Shown piece by piece: positions 25,505 to 38,032 of a stretch of 64,000 bases of DNA. The position numbers and the translations under genes were made by a program. A model generated the notes under the pieces. It searched no databases. It saw nothing but the letters and a program-made list of their open reading frames with translations, and had not been told where the DNA came from. Within the stretch, counting starts at the first letter, position 1, and each line of letters begins with the position of its first letter. Origin of the DNA: Brachypterus glaber (taxonomy: Eukaryota; Arthropoda; Insecta; Coleoptera; Kateretidae); the NCBI GenBank assembly GCA_958510825.1, contig OY294049.1, positions 38,840,774-38,904,773 of the forward strand, read 5' to 3'.

Positions 25505-27565
25505 ATGTCGTTTTTTTTAACGCCAAACTGATTTTTGCCAAGTTTTGTTTGTTTGTTTAACCTCGTACTATTCTCCCTAATTAAGCATCCCCTAGGTCTC
25601 AGACTTGACTCAAAATTTAGAAACACCCTGTACAAACAATTACGAATTCCATACAAAAAATCCCACCCTGTAGTGGAATAGTCATCGAACCCAAATATTC
25701 CCGTTCGTCTAGATTCGTGCACATTCGGGTGCAGATTTTCAACTTCCGAACATAGCAGAGACACTTCCCCTTTAATACGCGACGAGGAACATTGGAGAAA
25801 ATAACGATGTTTGTGGCCAAAAACCTAAAAAAATACAACCATAGTTTATAATCGATAAAACATGGTAAATTGTTAATTGACTGATAAAAGCAGGGGTGCT
25901 CCCATGGGGGGGGGCAGCCCTTCCCAACCACTCTCGAGTTAGGAAAATCAACTATTCAGTTATTTTCAATCGCAGCGTGGTCTTTGTAAGGGATGGATGA
26001 GACCGCTTTGGCGGATTTAATCTAGCATTAGCCTGCTATCGTAGATATTCACAGGACTTGATTTATTTAATTTTATATTGTTTCTTGAAAATATTACTTT
26101 AATAGTAAAGTTTTAAGTAAATCGTAAATATTTATGTTTTTTTTTATTTTGTGATGTTAAATTTTAACGTTGTTGAACGTGTAAAGTAATTTTTTTTATA
26201 AATTTTAAAGTTGATTTTTTTATAAGTTGGCGTCTGCGCAAACATCACTACAGAGTGAGACGGTTTTTGAGTAGGCCGAAAATTATATTAGATTGAGCTG
26301 GCTATCCTATGTAAAATGCTATTATTGGAATTTCAGCCCTTTTTACATCGCGGAATATACTTTAATTAATTATATTAATTAAGAATTTTGACATATGTCA
26401 ATGTACGATTTGGCAACATTGCACGAAACTTCAAGTGTCAAATGTCATCCCGTCAAAATAAAAATAACTTTGCACATTATTTACTACAGTGGGGCCCAAG
26501 TGGGTCTGTGTTGTGTTCACTGCTCTTGACTATAATATTAAAATATTTTGTTGTGTTTTATTAGTTTTTACGGATATAATATGCTGTAATTCAATGTGTA
26601 ATTAGCATGGACTTATGTGACTAGTTTCTTAAGTTTCAGTACGATTATGGAGTTATTTTTGAGGTATTTATACTATAATAACATTGTAAGCAAACCAGCA
26701 GCTTCAACGATAACCCAAAGCATGTAGGTGCATGGGTCAGTGTTACCCAAGAAAAATAATTAAATGTGGCTTTCAACATGTTAAATTAATTTATTTCCAT
26801 GATCATATCAAAACTAGATTATGAGAAAGTTATACATAGACTTTTAACTTTTAATATTAATTAAATATATTTATTTAAATATAAATATATTTAATTAATA
26901 TTGTACAGTGTTTTTATTATACATTCTACCTAAACGTATTTATGTTGGTTTTGTAAATAAACAAAAAATGTTGCTTTTTTTTTTCAGTATGATAGTCACA
27001 TTTAGCGCAAGAATAATGCGATGTTGTCGGGTTTACGATAACAAATAATTCCTGAGTTTTTATTTTTTTTTTTCATTTTGCTCTTTATTAACAAATAACG
27101 CAGTTTTTTTCATTTCTTTTCACCATTTTGCACTGTTTTAAGCAAAAACATATTTTTCTTATTTAGCCCAAAACTCGTATTTAAAACGATACCCTTCTTT
27201 TGGCCGCAATGTTGGTTATTTTCTCCGATGTGCGCGGCGCAACTATGCCGGCCTCGCTGCTTGTCTGGGTCTAGGTCACCCCATCCTCCCAACCTTCTGC
27301 GGCCCACCGACACGGAATCTCAAGGTTAAATTTGTTTATACCTCGACATCATGCTTCTTCTTTTCCACTTTCCGGATACCAATGGGATTAGAAAAAATAC
27401 CTTACGAAAATTACCACCAAGAAGTTACAGACCAAAGCTAAGACAACTGATGGACAAACGGGCCCTCTCATAACCATTTATTCTGTTTTGGGAATTTCGG
27501 GACATCGATTTATCTATTTTTCTTTGTTTTTGGTATGCTAAGTTGTTTACATGTTGCTAATGACT
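25505..27565. other. No gene recognised
   Basis: AT-rich DNA. A hAT-like left end CAGGGGTGCTCCCATGGG lies at about 25,891 without a matching right end. The stretch 27,180-27,310 is GC-richer but has no supported coding. Confidence 0.4.
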
Positions 27566-27570
27566 CTTAA

Positions 27571-27699
27571 GGGTCACTTGCACCAAAGTTTAAACTGGGA
27601 TTATCTCGGTCAAACTTAGTTTAAGTTAAAAATGCTGTGTTCTGATTGGCTCACCATCAATTTAAACCAAAGTTAAATCATAATTTGTGCAAGTGGCCC
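27571..27699. mobile_element. 129-bp MITE, family H2, copy 2 (TAA duplication)
   Basis: The ends GGGTCACTTGCACCAAA and TTGTGCAAGTGGCCC are flanked by TAA at 27,568-27,570 and 27,700-27,702. It is the same family as the copy at 15,984. Confidence 0.85.
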
Positions 27700-27717
27700 T
27701 AAAAGTATTGAATTCAG

Positions 27718-28238
27718 TGCTTACGAGATTACTATGCAATTTGTACGCAAGTTTGGTGCTAGGCAAGTTTGCTGCCAGATAGTCATATGACAATTGCACA
27801 TTCATTTGCCTTTTCACGGAGCAAGTTGTAAGCAAGTTTGACGCTATATATTGCAAGTTAAACAGTGCTGCCAACCAGACAATTTTGACGTGTTTCTGCG
27901 TTTGTTGACAAAAACATAACCTAGCATTTGTTTTTTTAAGGAAGTTTTTTAGTTAGAGAGACCGGCCTATTATTATTAATAATAATTATTAACATGTGCA
28001 GTGGCTACTATATTAGTAAAAAGAAATCGATTTGGTAACTTTTTTCCAGGTTGGTACCACGAAAATAACTATAAATCTTGCGTGAAAATCGTCGAAAAAT
28101 AGAACTTGTTCTAATAATTTGATGGCTAGAAAATAGCATCAAAGATGCCTGGAGGCATGCGCAGTGACTGAATAATTCTTGTAACAAAATTGCATAGCAC
28201 CAAACTTGCGTACAAATTGCTCCGTGAAAAGGCGCCTT
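27718..28238. mobile_element. MITE family C (GGCGCCTT ends), copy 1
   Basis: It is a 0.5-kb sequence nearly identical to 44,683-45,203. The right end GCTCCGTGAAAAGGCGCC is intact, and the left end is decayed. The centre holds AATAATAATTATT. Confidence 0.75.
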
Positions 28239-28339
28239 TAGACCGTCCACGGAAGCATATTGTTTCTACTTGGCATTACATTTTAAATCAACTAGTAAAG
28301 ATACAAATACAACTGTAGGAAAACCCCACCCCCCAATCA

Positions 28340-28700
28340 TGTCTCTGTTGGGAAAATCCACTGTCCAGTTGGTAACATTTTGGAAAATTATTGGTAAATT
28401 TCGGCAAATTGGTAGAACGTTGGGAAAATTGGAGTAGAAAGTTGGGAAAAGTTGTAAATTTTCGGGAGTTGAGTTCGAGAATTGGAGGATACAGTTGGGA
28501 TTTTTTTGAGAATTGAGGATCTTTTTTTTTATTTTTTTTTTTGGTCATCAACATTTTTCAATTTTTCGTCAAGCTTTGTCACTGAGGGACTTTTTTATTG
28601 TCATCAAAATTTTTCGTCAAGGCTAAAGTTTTTTGTTTTGGGTTAGAAACTTTTAGAGGTGAGGACCTTTTTTGGGTTTTTTTTATTGGAGTTGGAATCT
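28340..28700 (+). repeat. Degenerate GTTGGGAAAATT minisatellite region
   Basis: Words such as AGTTGGGAAAA and GAGGACCTTTTTT with GTCATCAA are repeated irregularly. The same vocabulary recurs at 33.05-33.45 and 38.03-38.18 kb. Confidence 0.5.
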
Positions 28701-28987
28701 CGGTTGGAATATTTTTGAATTAGTAGAAAATGCTTTGTTTATTTTGTATTCTCATCGGCCATATGAGATTAGACTCTATATCATGTTCCATATTTAATAT
28801 GGCCGTGTATGCCAACCGAATATTTCGCAGCACAATCGATCTACAATTGAATCGGTCAGTGGAAAAACAGTACTAGTCCAAAAATAGCCATTTTGAGATA
28901 AGATAGCCAATGTTCGCAAAATTTGTAGCTTTATTCATTATGCTTAAGAACATTATCATTTACGCCACACTAAGGCTGCGACATCTA

Positions 28988-29199
28988 TACAGTGCGATAA
29001 TAAAGTGCCGAACAGTTTGAAAAGAAAATACTCTTCGTTTGAAGCCACGCCTCTGTTAGAGTTGTGCGCGACAAGCCCATGTGATTGCTACGTACAACAG
29101 CTAGGTGGCCAGTAAAACGCACACAGCTTTCTTGCATTTTACTCATCGCTAATGCCAGTTTGCATTAAAAAATGTTCGGCACTTTATAATCGCACGGTA
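28988..29199. mobile_element. MITE family D (TACNGTGCGAT ends), copy 1
   Basis: The ends TACAGTGCGATAATAAAGTG and its complement (CACTTTATAATCGCACGGTA-type) are inverted repeats of about 26 bp. A second full copy lies at 46,128-46,340. Confidence 0.85.
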
Positions 29200-29642
29200 T
29201 ATTTACAGCAGTCGCCTGCAGTCACTTGAAAAACAGTACTTGTTCTTAAATTAAATTAAAACCTTACAAAAAAAATTAAAAATATAAAAAATATATAGTT
29301 AAATCGATAATTTTATAAGCTTTAAAATGATGTAGCACGCGATCCCCTTTCCATTAAAAAAATGCCCCCCTCTCCCTATGTCCACATTTTAAGAGCTGAA
29401 ATATTAAATATATGCGAAAAGATAGAATGGGTTGTCTTATCAAGATGTTCCAAATTTGAAGTTGAACTTATTCAAAATTTAAGAGGGTGTGACGTTTGGA
29501 TCGCACTGTATATACGGGTATGTAATAAAACGTGTTATTTGCAATGCTTGTTATTATTTACTATCGTATAAATTAAACTAAAACAAATTTATTAAAAAAA
29601 CAATGAAAAAAAAAACAGTGGAAAAACAGTAGGTACATGTCA

Positions 29643-30424
29643 GGGTATGTATTCTCGGGCTCGAGAGAACGCATTCCCGGGAGAAAGGTAGTTCGGGTTG
29701 CATATTCTTTCTCTCGAAACGCAAAACTACTTATTCTTGAACTTCACTTCGCACGAAAATTGAGGAACTTTACTTCTACTACTCGAGATCGTGAGAAGCG
29801 GTCGTTCACGGAAATTTTGACATATAAGTTAGTCGCGCGCATTCGAACATAACCCTATTTTTGCTTTGCTTTTGTGTTGTTAATTTGAATACCGTTTTGT
29901 TTTATAATAGTTAATCGTAATTAATAAAAGATTTTTTATATTTATAAATTATTATACATATTATGATAATAATAATATAACGATGGATGATTTGGAAATT
30001 GTGGGGGCTGTTGCCCTTTTGGGAGATCTGCAAGATGCGGAAGACCAAATGGTGAAAATTTAGAAGGATTTTTTTGCTGACTGCTAGTTGGCGCAGATCT
30101 TTTTCTGGTTTTATTTTCAGTCATTTCTTACTAATAATATATTATACTTCTATATATTAATTAAACAAATATTTAAACCCCAGCAACTTGTTTACAAATA
30201 ATGAAAATAATGACAGCCTGCGCACGCAAACTCGTGTTGCATAATCTGATTGGTTAAAATCAGCTAAAATACTTGGCAACGCTGCAGCCGGCTGCAGAGA
30301 TCCCATCACGCTCCCTGCTCTTCAAGAATAGCATTTTTTAACTTTGGGGAACTTTGATATGATGTGATCAGTTCCCTTCCTACGAAAATTGTTCACGTTC
30401 TCTCGAGCCCAAGAATAGATACCC
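29643..30424. mobile_element. 0.78-kb TIR element (GGGTATNTATTCT ends)
   Basis: GGGTATGTATTCTCGGGCTC and GAGAGAACG on the left are inverted at 30,396-30,424. No transposase is visible. It abuts the foldback at 30,425. Confidence 0.75.
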
Positions 30425-30889
30425 AGTAGGTATTGCGGCGGATGAGCCAACCCCCTCCACGTTTCATTTAGACCACGCCTCCATAACAGAGCCGTTTTAA
30501 CAGGGCTGTTAATTGAATTAAGAGAGATGTTTTAACAGGGCTGTTTTAACAGAGCTGTTTCTAATTAAGTTTATATCAGATCTGATCCAATCAAACTTAT
30601 CTGATATAAACTGATTTAGAAACAGCTCTGTTAAAACAGCTCTGTTAAAGCAGCCCTGTCAAAACAGCTCTGTTAAAACAGCCCTGTTAAAACAGCCCTG
30701 TTAAAACAGCCCTGTTAAAACAGCTCTGTTAAAACAGATCTGTTAAAACAGCTCTGTTAAAACAGCTCTGTTAAAACAGATCTGTTAAAACAGCTCTGTT
30801 AAAACAGCCCTGTTGTGGGGGCTATTAAAATGGGGGCGTGGTCTAAATGAAACGTGGAGGGGGTTGGCTCACCCGCAGCAATACCTACT
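30425..30889. mobile_element. Foldback element with one-sided 14-bp minisatellite
   Basis: The outer arms AGTAGGTATTGC..GAGCCAACCCCCTCCACG are inverted at the right end. An inner palindrome centres on GATCTGATCC near 30,580. The right arm holds 14 tandem units of AAAACAGCTCTGTT (30,620-30,814); the left arm has only about four scattered units. Confidence 0.85.
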
Positions 30890-31739
30890 CATGTCCACGG
30901 TTTATTTTTTTCTGTAATTCATTAATGAATTGTTTTTCCCAACAAACTGCGCTTCTTATGTATCGGTCTAGTTAAACGCTACAACTTACTAATGCATGCA
31001 AACACTGTATAATCATATTTACTAAAATAAAAGGTTTTTTGGAGTTTATCTCAAAACAGCAATTTTGGACTAGTACTGTTTTTCCACTGACCGATTCAAT
31101 TCTGGTACAGAAATTCTATACCGCTTTTAGATAAAGGCTTGCCAGCTTGCGATTGTTTGATGTTCCATCAATTCAATTTTTCCGCATGAAAATACTATTT
31201 TCTAAAGACAGGAATTTCTAATTTTCCGGGAAATTATAAAATCTCATTTAGAATTTTCATGATGAAATATTTTCTATTATTTTCATTTTCCAAGTGATGC
31301 ATAATGAACAGTGATCAATTCGTAATTTAGGTTCTGTATCCTTAAAAAAAAATTGAGATCGGCCATGGCGCCATACTCGTTTCACATCCACAAATGTGTA
31401 TTTTGTACATTTTTAATTTATGGTATTTACGGTACCGACCGAAATTTAGTTAGATCGTAATTATGGGCGCATTCTCCGCAAAGGTTTATTATAATTAACT
31501 CGTAGTACCGCTTTAGGTGCCAATTTTAGCGCACGGCCTAATTCTTGACTGGGATTGGGATCGAAATCTATTGGCTACAAAAAATATACGTTACCATCTT
31601 AACCTCGTTCTAATAATCGTTCTACTTCTTGAAACTCAAGAATCAGGCCCCTGTACAACAGTTACTGTTGCACTTAGTGTTAAAAGAACGCTATGTTGTA
31701 CTATAACAAGAAACAATCAAGATTCTTAATTAAAGAAAA

Positions 31740-32045
31740 ACAAGAATCAAATTAGCACGAAGGGGGTAGAAAGGGACCGTCCCGTTTTGCAAGAGGCGCC
31801 CCCTACCGATCGCGAACACTAAACGCTACAAAGTGACAAAAACCACACGAGCTATTAAGCGCTTAAAGCGGATGTAGCGTAATTAAACGACGATAACCGG
31901 AATAGCACGCGATACGTCTGTTGGTAAATTGTACATCGGCTTTAAAGCGATCGCGACGAACGGTCGCACGCCCTCCGCGCTGGCAATCCCGACAGGGCCG
32001 CACTCAGCCCGGAATAAAATTCAATTAGCCTGCTGGGATTCAAAG
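31740..32045. other. CpG-rich, non-repetitive island of unknown function
   Basis: About 300 bp are distinctly GC- and CpG-richer than the surroundings (GATCGCGACGAACGGTCGCA, AGGGGGCGCC complement and others). I see no ORF and no inverted repeats. It could be a regulatory element, a promoter, or a fragment of unrecognised origin. Confidence 0.4.
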
Positions 32046-32057
32046 GGTCAAAAATAA

Positions 32058-32130
32058 ACAAGCCGTGAAAAAATATAATGCTACGCATTACATTATATAT
32101 TATTCACAGTAAATGGTATATTGCACTTCC
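32058..32130 (+). repeat. Interspersed repeat family B, end fragment
   Basis: AACAAGCCGTGAAAAAATA to AAATGGTATATTGCAC matches the start of the family at 3,300; the remainder is absent. Confidence 0.6.
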
Positions 32131-32472
32131 CAAATATATTTTCAAAAAAAAAAAACAAAAAAAAATAAATTTTTGGGCGGCGCTTGTTTCTTAATTATAA
32201 CTATATTTTATTTGAAAGTATACAAACCGAGTTTCTCTTTAAAAAAACTTCAATAACGCCTCATGGAACTTACCTAGAACAAAGAAAAAAAAATTAGGTT
32301 TGTAAAAGCAAAATGGAGGAGGGAAGACGTCAAGGTCATTCCATAATGCTACAAGATTATCCGCTGTATGAGCTACCGAGTTTTTCATTCGACAAATAAC
32401 CAGTTTTACGTCTGCGTTAGGTTTTTAGTATTTTATTCTACAAATGTTAACTAATGCATCTGGTTTACTTAA

Positions 32473-32617
32473 GGCCTATCCAAAAGCTTGCATAAAAACA
32501 TAAAACATAAGAATGCGATGCCGCCATTGGCTTACAAGATACATGGCGGCACATCAAGCCTATGACAGCATCGCATTCTTATGTATTACGTTCTTATGCG
32601 AGCCTGTGGATATGCCC
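32473..32617. mobile_element. MITE with GGCCTATCCAAAAGC ends
   Basis: The imperfect 50-bp arms pair ACATAAGAATGCGATG with CATCGCATTCTTATGT. Flanking TAA and TTA suggest a 3-bp duplication. No ORF is present. Confidence 0.75.
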
Positions 32618-33130
32618 TTAGGTATGCTGTAGACAGTGCATTAACGTAAGTACTATATAGAAATTGTATATATTTTAAAAAATTGCAAAAACCGAGTTTT
32701 GAATTATGTAGTTAAACAAAATATTCTGAAGCCGGTCCTGTCAGGTGTAAGCTGTCTAGATCCCCTCGACCCACCTGATGACCTGACGTATTATCACAGC
32801 TGCCCGGACGCTTTCATTGAAGTATTTTTCAGACAATTCAACATTGCTTTTGTACCATCATCCCAGAACAAGTGAAATGACATGTTTTTATGCCAAAGAA
32901 AAACATGATCTAACGTCAAATGTGCGAACCGCGGTGCCGAGCGCGGTGCCATATCCAAATCCATTACGCAGGGGCGTTTCTGGGATGTAAAAAACCCACG
33001 GTGTGAGCTACGCTAGTTTCAGAGAGTGGCGATTACCTTTTTTTTTCTCGTCAGGGGTAAAGCTTTTTTATAGAGAGAACCTTATCAAAATTTCACGTTA
33101 GGGGTAAAGCTTTTTCAAATTTGGGAATAT

Positions 33131-33446
33131 CCTTGATCTTTAGTTGGGAAATTCCTTGATCTTTAGTTGGGAGATTCCTTGATCTTTAGTTGGGAGATTC
33201 CTTGATCTTTAGTTGGGAGATTCCTTGATCTTTCCTCTGGAAATTCCTTGATCTTTAGTTGAGAAATTCCTTGATCTTTAGTTGGGAAATTCCTTGATCT
33301 TTAGTTGGGAAATTCCTTGATCTTTAGTTGGGAAATTCCTTGATCTTTAGTTTGGAAATTCCTTAATCTTTATTTTGGAAATTCCTTGATCTTTAGTTGG
33401 GAAATTCCTTGATCTTTAGTTGGGAAATTCATTGATCTTTACTTGG
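33131..33446 (+). repeat. 23-bp minisatellite, about 14 units
   Basis: The unit CCTTGATCTTTAGTTGGGAA plus ATT is repeated about 14 times, with changes mainly at the outer units. Preceding DNA carries two GGGGTAAAGCTTTTT words. Confidence 0.95.
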
Positions 33447-33493
33447 TAAATTTTTATTTTGTCCAAAAAAAAAAATCTTCACCTCACGCCTGA

Positions 33494-33636
33494 GGGAACG
33501 TTCAAGTATTACGTAACGCAAATTTTGATCATTTTGGACCCCCACCCCCCCCCCCCCCCCCCTGTAACGCTATTTTCCTATACCATTAACATGGGCGTAA
33601 CACTCCAAAATCACCCCCACACCACCCTAGGAGCGT
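33494..33636. mobile_element. MITE family H1, copy 3 (right end lost)
   Basis: GGGAACGTTCAAGTATTACG to GGAGCGTTA; the last ~20 bp of the right repeat are missing. A C-run of about 18 lies inside. Confidence 0.75.
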
Positions 33637-33639
33637 TAA

Positions 33640-34905
33640 AAAGTCCAAACAGTAACCCTCTTTTACCAGGGTTGTAAAATAAAAATTGATAATCATTAGT
33701 TGCGACACTTGTTTGTAAAATCAAAGTTAAAAGATCGTACACTTATATCGCTTTTTCCTTGTTTTCTCACCTTAAAAAATAAAACACTATTAACCACAAA
33801 ATTCGAAATGAAAGCTGTAAAATCCTGAGTTTTAGCACCGAGAGCGGCCTGAATAGATGTATACCTACACCCAAAAAGGACATTGGGGCAAAAAAATCGA
33901 AAATAAGGTTTTTTCTCTAAAACTAAAACAGGGCCTTAAAATACATGGAAATGCAATGGTCTCCGAAAAAAATCTTGACCTTTTTTTTGATTGGCTACGT
34001 TTGTGGCCACAGAAAAAAAAGGTCAAGTATTTGAGGTCAAAATAGCACCATCTGGTAAATTTTGGACACATCCTCAAAAAACGTTATTTTCCTACTTGAA
34101 AATAAGGTTTTTTGGAATTATCTACAAAACTAATCGAATGAGGTGATATTTTAATCTTAAATTTAGGTTCAGCGTCTCAAAATACATAGTACACCGAAAA
34201 AATTCGAACCTTTTTTTGTTGCTGTGTTATTATTGTAATAAGCTAATAACTGCCAAAATATTAATTTTTGCCTCCCGTACCCCATTTTAAAACATATGAG
34301 GTGACAAAAACTACAATATTGAATTGTTTGGTGCAAGAATTTTTGAAACTGCAGATTTCGTTCAAAAGTTATGGTTTGGACTTTGAACAAACATCCACTT
34401 TTTACATTTTCTCAACTTTTCATGACTTGTTAAATTCGAAAATAGTTCCTACTGAAAATGAAGGTCCTTTTTACATAAGTACACATATATTTTTTCAGCT
34501 GGAAAACTCTTATCTGTTTTGTTAGGAACAGTCGTAAACTGGGAAAACGTGGTCGGAAAAAGGGGAAAAAAAGAGATTGAAACTCGAAATTTTTGTTGTA
34601 AACAAAAGCGATCGTAAAATAATAAGAGTGAAAGTAATTTCGGAAAGAACTATGTTCTCGAAATAAATATATCATTATACACTGAAACAGTCTTATAGAA
34701 ATATTACTTTATGGTAGAATTTAATTATTTTTCTACAATTTTTCCAAAATAATTATTTTTTATAATTTAATTCTGATTTCAAAAGGTATATTTTATCACT
34801 TGACTTTTTATTTAGTATAAAAGGAAAGTAAACTCCGCGCAGAATCTATATGAGTTGATGCTCATTTGTTCCTTGTTGTATGGTTGGTGGAATAAATTTA
34901 ATACC
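33640..34905. other. No gene recognised
   Basis: AT-rich DNA with short frames on both strands that lack any family signature. Confidence 0.4.
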
Positions 34906-34909
34906 CTCT

Positions 34910-35196
34910 CGGTACCTATTCTTGATTTTCGGGGAGTGGAACGACAAACCAAGAGAGTACGATCACAACCTTAGACTCGCCTATTCATGACAGATGCAAC
35001 TCCACCATCAGTGAGCAAAGACTCACTCCCCCAATTATCCATTCTAACTAATTCTATTTTAGACAAATGACCCATAGGCACCGAGACTGTATCTTAAGGA
35101 TCCAAACAAACTACACAGCAGCACAACCTCAGACTCGTTTGGATGTTCTACGTTCTATCAGTCGTTCTACTCCCCGAAAATCCAGAATAGGTACCC
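34910..35196. mobile_element. TIR element (GGTACCTATTCT ends)
   Basis: GGTACCTATTCTTGATTTTC with GGGGAGTGGAACGAC faces its complement at 35,161-35,195. The arms are about 35 bp. Its ends resemble those of the element at 29,643. Confidence 0.7.
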
Positions 35197-35231
35197 TGTA
35201 AGGTTGCTCTGATCATTTTTTTATACAGATT

Positions 35232-35512
35232 GGCGGCGTTCAATGGAAAAAATCCAAACTAATCAACAGATCAAATGATAGGTTTTGCTAGCAAACTGCT
35301 GAATGGCTAATATCTGTCACTTGTCACAACCACCATTTGAGGTTAGAAATACGCACAAAAAGTACATTCCCGCGCTTTTTAAAAATCAATTAAAAGCAAT
35401 CATCTCAAAACGTTGACAAGGAATGATTGCCGCGACATCTGTCAATCGAAACTCATCATTTGACAGCTTTCTATGCGTTTAAAGAGTTTTGCTGTTTATA
35501 TTGAACGCAGCC
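35232..35512. mobile_element. MITE with GGCNGCGTTCAAT ends
   Basis: GGCGGCGTTCAATGG on the left and ATTGAACGCAGCC on the right are inverted repeats of about 15 bp. No ORF is present. Confidence 0.55.
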
Positions 35513-35514
35513 AT

Positions 35515-37400
35515 TCTGTGCCTAATTTAGGTATAGTAGCCACCTTTCATTAGAAGAAAAACTAACACAAACAAAAGAAAACGAGCCAAAAATATGTTTT
35601 CTTTATATAAAACATGCTATTTTTTCTTTAAATGTAAAACATAGTAGGTTGTATTTATAATTTTAAGAATGCCATTTATTTTAGCCTTCTAGGCTAGGCT
35701 ACATAGCCTATAGGCTTCTAGGCTAGAAGTTCTAGCATAGCAATAGGGAACTTGAAGACATATTTTTGATCTTTGAAGATTAAAGAAAACTTGTAGTTGT
35801 AGTTTTGTACTTCATCTCATTTTTTAGTGTATATATCAATAAAAAGCCAAACTTGAACTAACTGTATATCTGTAACAGAATTAAAGAAAATGGAAAATCT
35901 TTACTTTTCTCATAAACAGCAATATTTAAAGGCTGTTAGGCATTGATATAATAAGCCAAACTTCCAGGGAGGTTTATAAAAAATTCATCGCCCAATTATA
36001 CTTTATCTTTTATAGATTTTACTTTCGCAATGTACTTTACCAGAAAACTTGATCAAATATTCAATAGATGGTCTTTTGAACAACTTTATTATTATGGTTT
36101 AGGTTGTTTCAACGTACGAATACAACCAAATTGGGATTTAGCAACTCTTGCCAACTCTTAAAATAGGAAATAAAATCTCTTATTAGGAGTTAAACTGAAA
36201 AATATAAAACTAGACTTTTTAAATACGAATTAAAAACTTTTTCGTGGCATGTGGAACAAATATAGAAACATTGGTTAAATATTAGAGGAAAAATTGTTTG
36301 TTTTTAAATTTGTAAGACACGAGATGTCACGAGTAAGTTTTTTTATGTAGCCTATTATTAATTTAAGGGGTCTTTCTACTTTCAAATTTTAAAAAGATTT
36401 TTTTTACATTTTTTATATAGAAAGAAAAAAGATTTCATTGCGATATTTTGTAGGTATGTTTATTTATATTCAAAAAATACAAAACAATTTTTTTTAGATT
36501 TTTAAAGTGCAATTTTTTGGCCATAAAATTTGTTTGAAAAAAACATCAAAAAACGGTGGTCGCCATGATTCCTTCCGTTTGGATCGACTAAAAAAACGGC
36601 ATATTATTCAGTATTGAAGTCGTTATAGTCCGAAATAGAAGAAAAGTTTTTGGCTAAAAAATAATAAAATGGCGGACTTTTTTTCATTTTTGAAAAACGT
36701 ATCCTCTATTCAATTGTTTTTTTTTTCGTACCTAATTTGCTGCAGGAAAATAAGTGCTACGATTTACGCACACAACCAACCTTTATATTTCACTTCTGTG
36801 ACGCGAAAGCAACATTAAGTTCGACATCTTTGTTTTAAGACATCGTTAAAAGTTTTAATTAAAAATGAAACCGTATTTGTGCCCATTTTTCTATATTGAA
36901 CAGCGTGATTAGCAGTTAATATTTTATACTCTTTACTAGTAATGCCACTAGATTGGGGGTAGGGGGGTGGACAGAAACTAAAACAAAAAAAGATCATAAT
37001 TTTCCTACCAGACAGTTAGTGCATTTCCCAACAACTGGAGTGTATTTCCCAGCTACTGGAGAGTGGATTTTCCCAACAATAGTAATTAGGGAGGGGTGGG
37101 GGGTTAAGGTACCAGCTACTGCAATCAGTAGTAGCACCAACGAGCGTCGTAAATTTTTGAAGTCCGCCGCAGCGTCGTGGTTGGGCGTCGCTATGCAAAA
37201 GCTTACAATAGGGTGGGCAGAATAAAATAATAATTAAAGCGCTTGGACGCTTTTCAATTACACAGCGGTGCTATTTGTCAGGGGGGAGCAAAGAAATTTA
37301 GATGCGCCTTCACTAAAAATTTAATACACCACCATCATAAAGGGTACATGGCCCCTTTAACATATTCTATACTTATTAACAATATACGGGTTTATTCAGA
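35515..37400. other. No gene recognised
   Basis: AT-rich DNA. TAGCCTTCTAGGCTAGGCTA-type short repeats lie near 35,680-35,740; 37,010-37,110 repeats words of the type CCCAACAACTGGAGTG. Confidence 0.4.
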
Positions 37401-37404
37401 AATA

Positions 37405-38032
37405 AACGAGAAATTTAAGAGGTGATTTTAAAATATAAAAAAAATGTTCCGGAAATGAGCCCTAAGGGAGCTACGACCCTTCGAAGATGGACATATTGAA
37501 TGGGAACAAAAAAAGCACCAATAAAATTTTAATGCATCAGGGCGATTCTTCACTTAAAACTAAGCAAAAAAGTATTCTTCACCAAAACACTTAAATTTAG
37601 TATTAAAGGAGTTATTGCCTTTTAAAAGGTAACATTTTTAGTGGCAACAAATGTTACTTCCTCTTAATTTTTTTTGAAAACGGTGTTACACTAAATTACA
37701 TTTTCTATGTATTTTTACTGAAGGAATCTATATTTATTACAGCAAATCCAAAAAAAATACACATAAAAAAGTTTGGGGCAAAAATATGTTAAGCCTTATA
37801 CATTTTGTCCGTCTAGACACGCCTCTGGATAAAATCAACAAAATAAATTAACATAAACTTATTGCCCTTATTAATACTAGTATACATGCAAAAGCTCGTC
37901 GCTCTAGCATAAAGGGTACAAGAGTTATTAATTAAAAACTTTATTTTTATCACAAATTTTCGGACCAACCTTTATAGGAACTTAATTTCATATCTTTTAA
38001 CGTAGAATCACCTCTTAAATTTCTCGACTTAT
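37405..38032. mobile_element. Foldback family A, copy 3
   Basis: GAGAAATTTAAGAGGTGATT on the left is inverted at 38,000-38,030. The interior shares AAAAGCACCAATAAAATTTT with the copies at 24.8 and 55.0 kb. The terminal CAGGGTG is lost at both ends. Confidence 0.65.

Larger units (their letters stand above)
28850..31105. mobile_element. Composite block bounded by 50-bp inverted repeats
   Basis: TGAATCGGTCAGTGGAAAAA and the following CAGTACTAGTCCAAAA at 28,850-28,900 recur inverted at 31,055-31,105. The block contains a MITE (28,988), a TIR element (29,643) and a foldback (30,425). It may be one element loaded with insertions. Confidence 0.55.

Noticed and set aside
27110..27313. Possible upstream ZSWIM exon on the minus strand
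   Set aside because: The GC-richer frame shows none of the conserved residues expected before the SWIM finger.
31120..31280. Sequence resembling the flank of the hammerhead insert (GACAGGAATTTCTAATTTTC)
   Set aside because: The order of similar words differs and no ribozyme core is present; similarity may be chance in AT-rich DNA.
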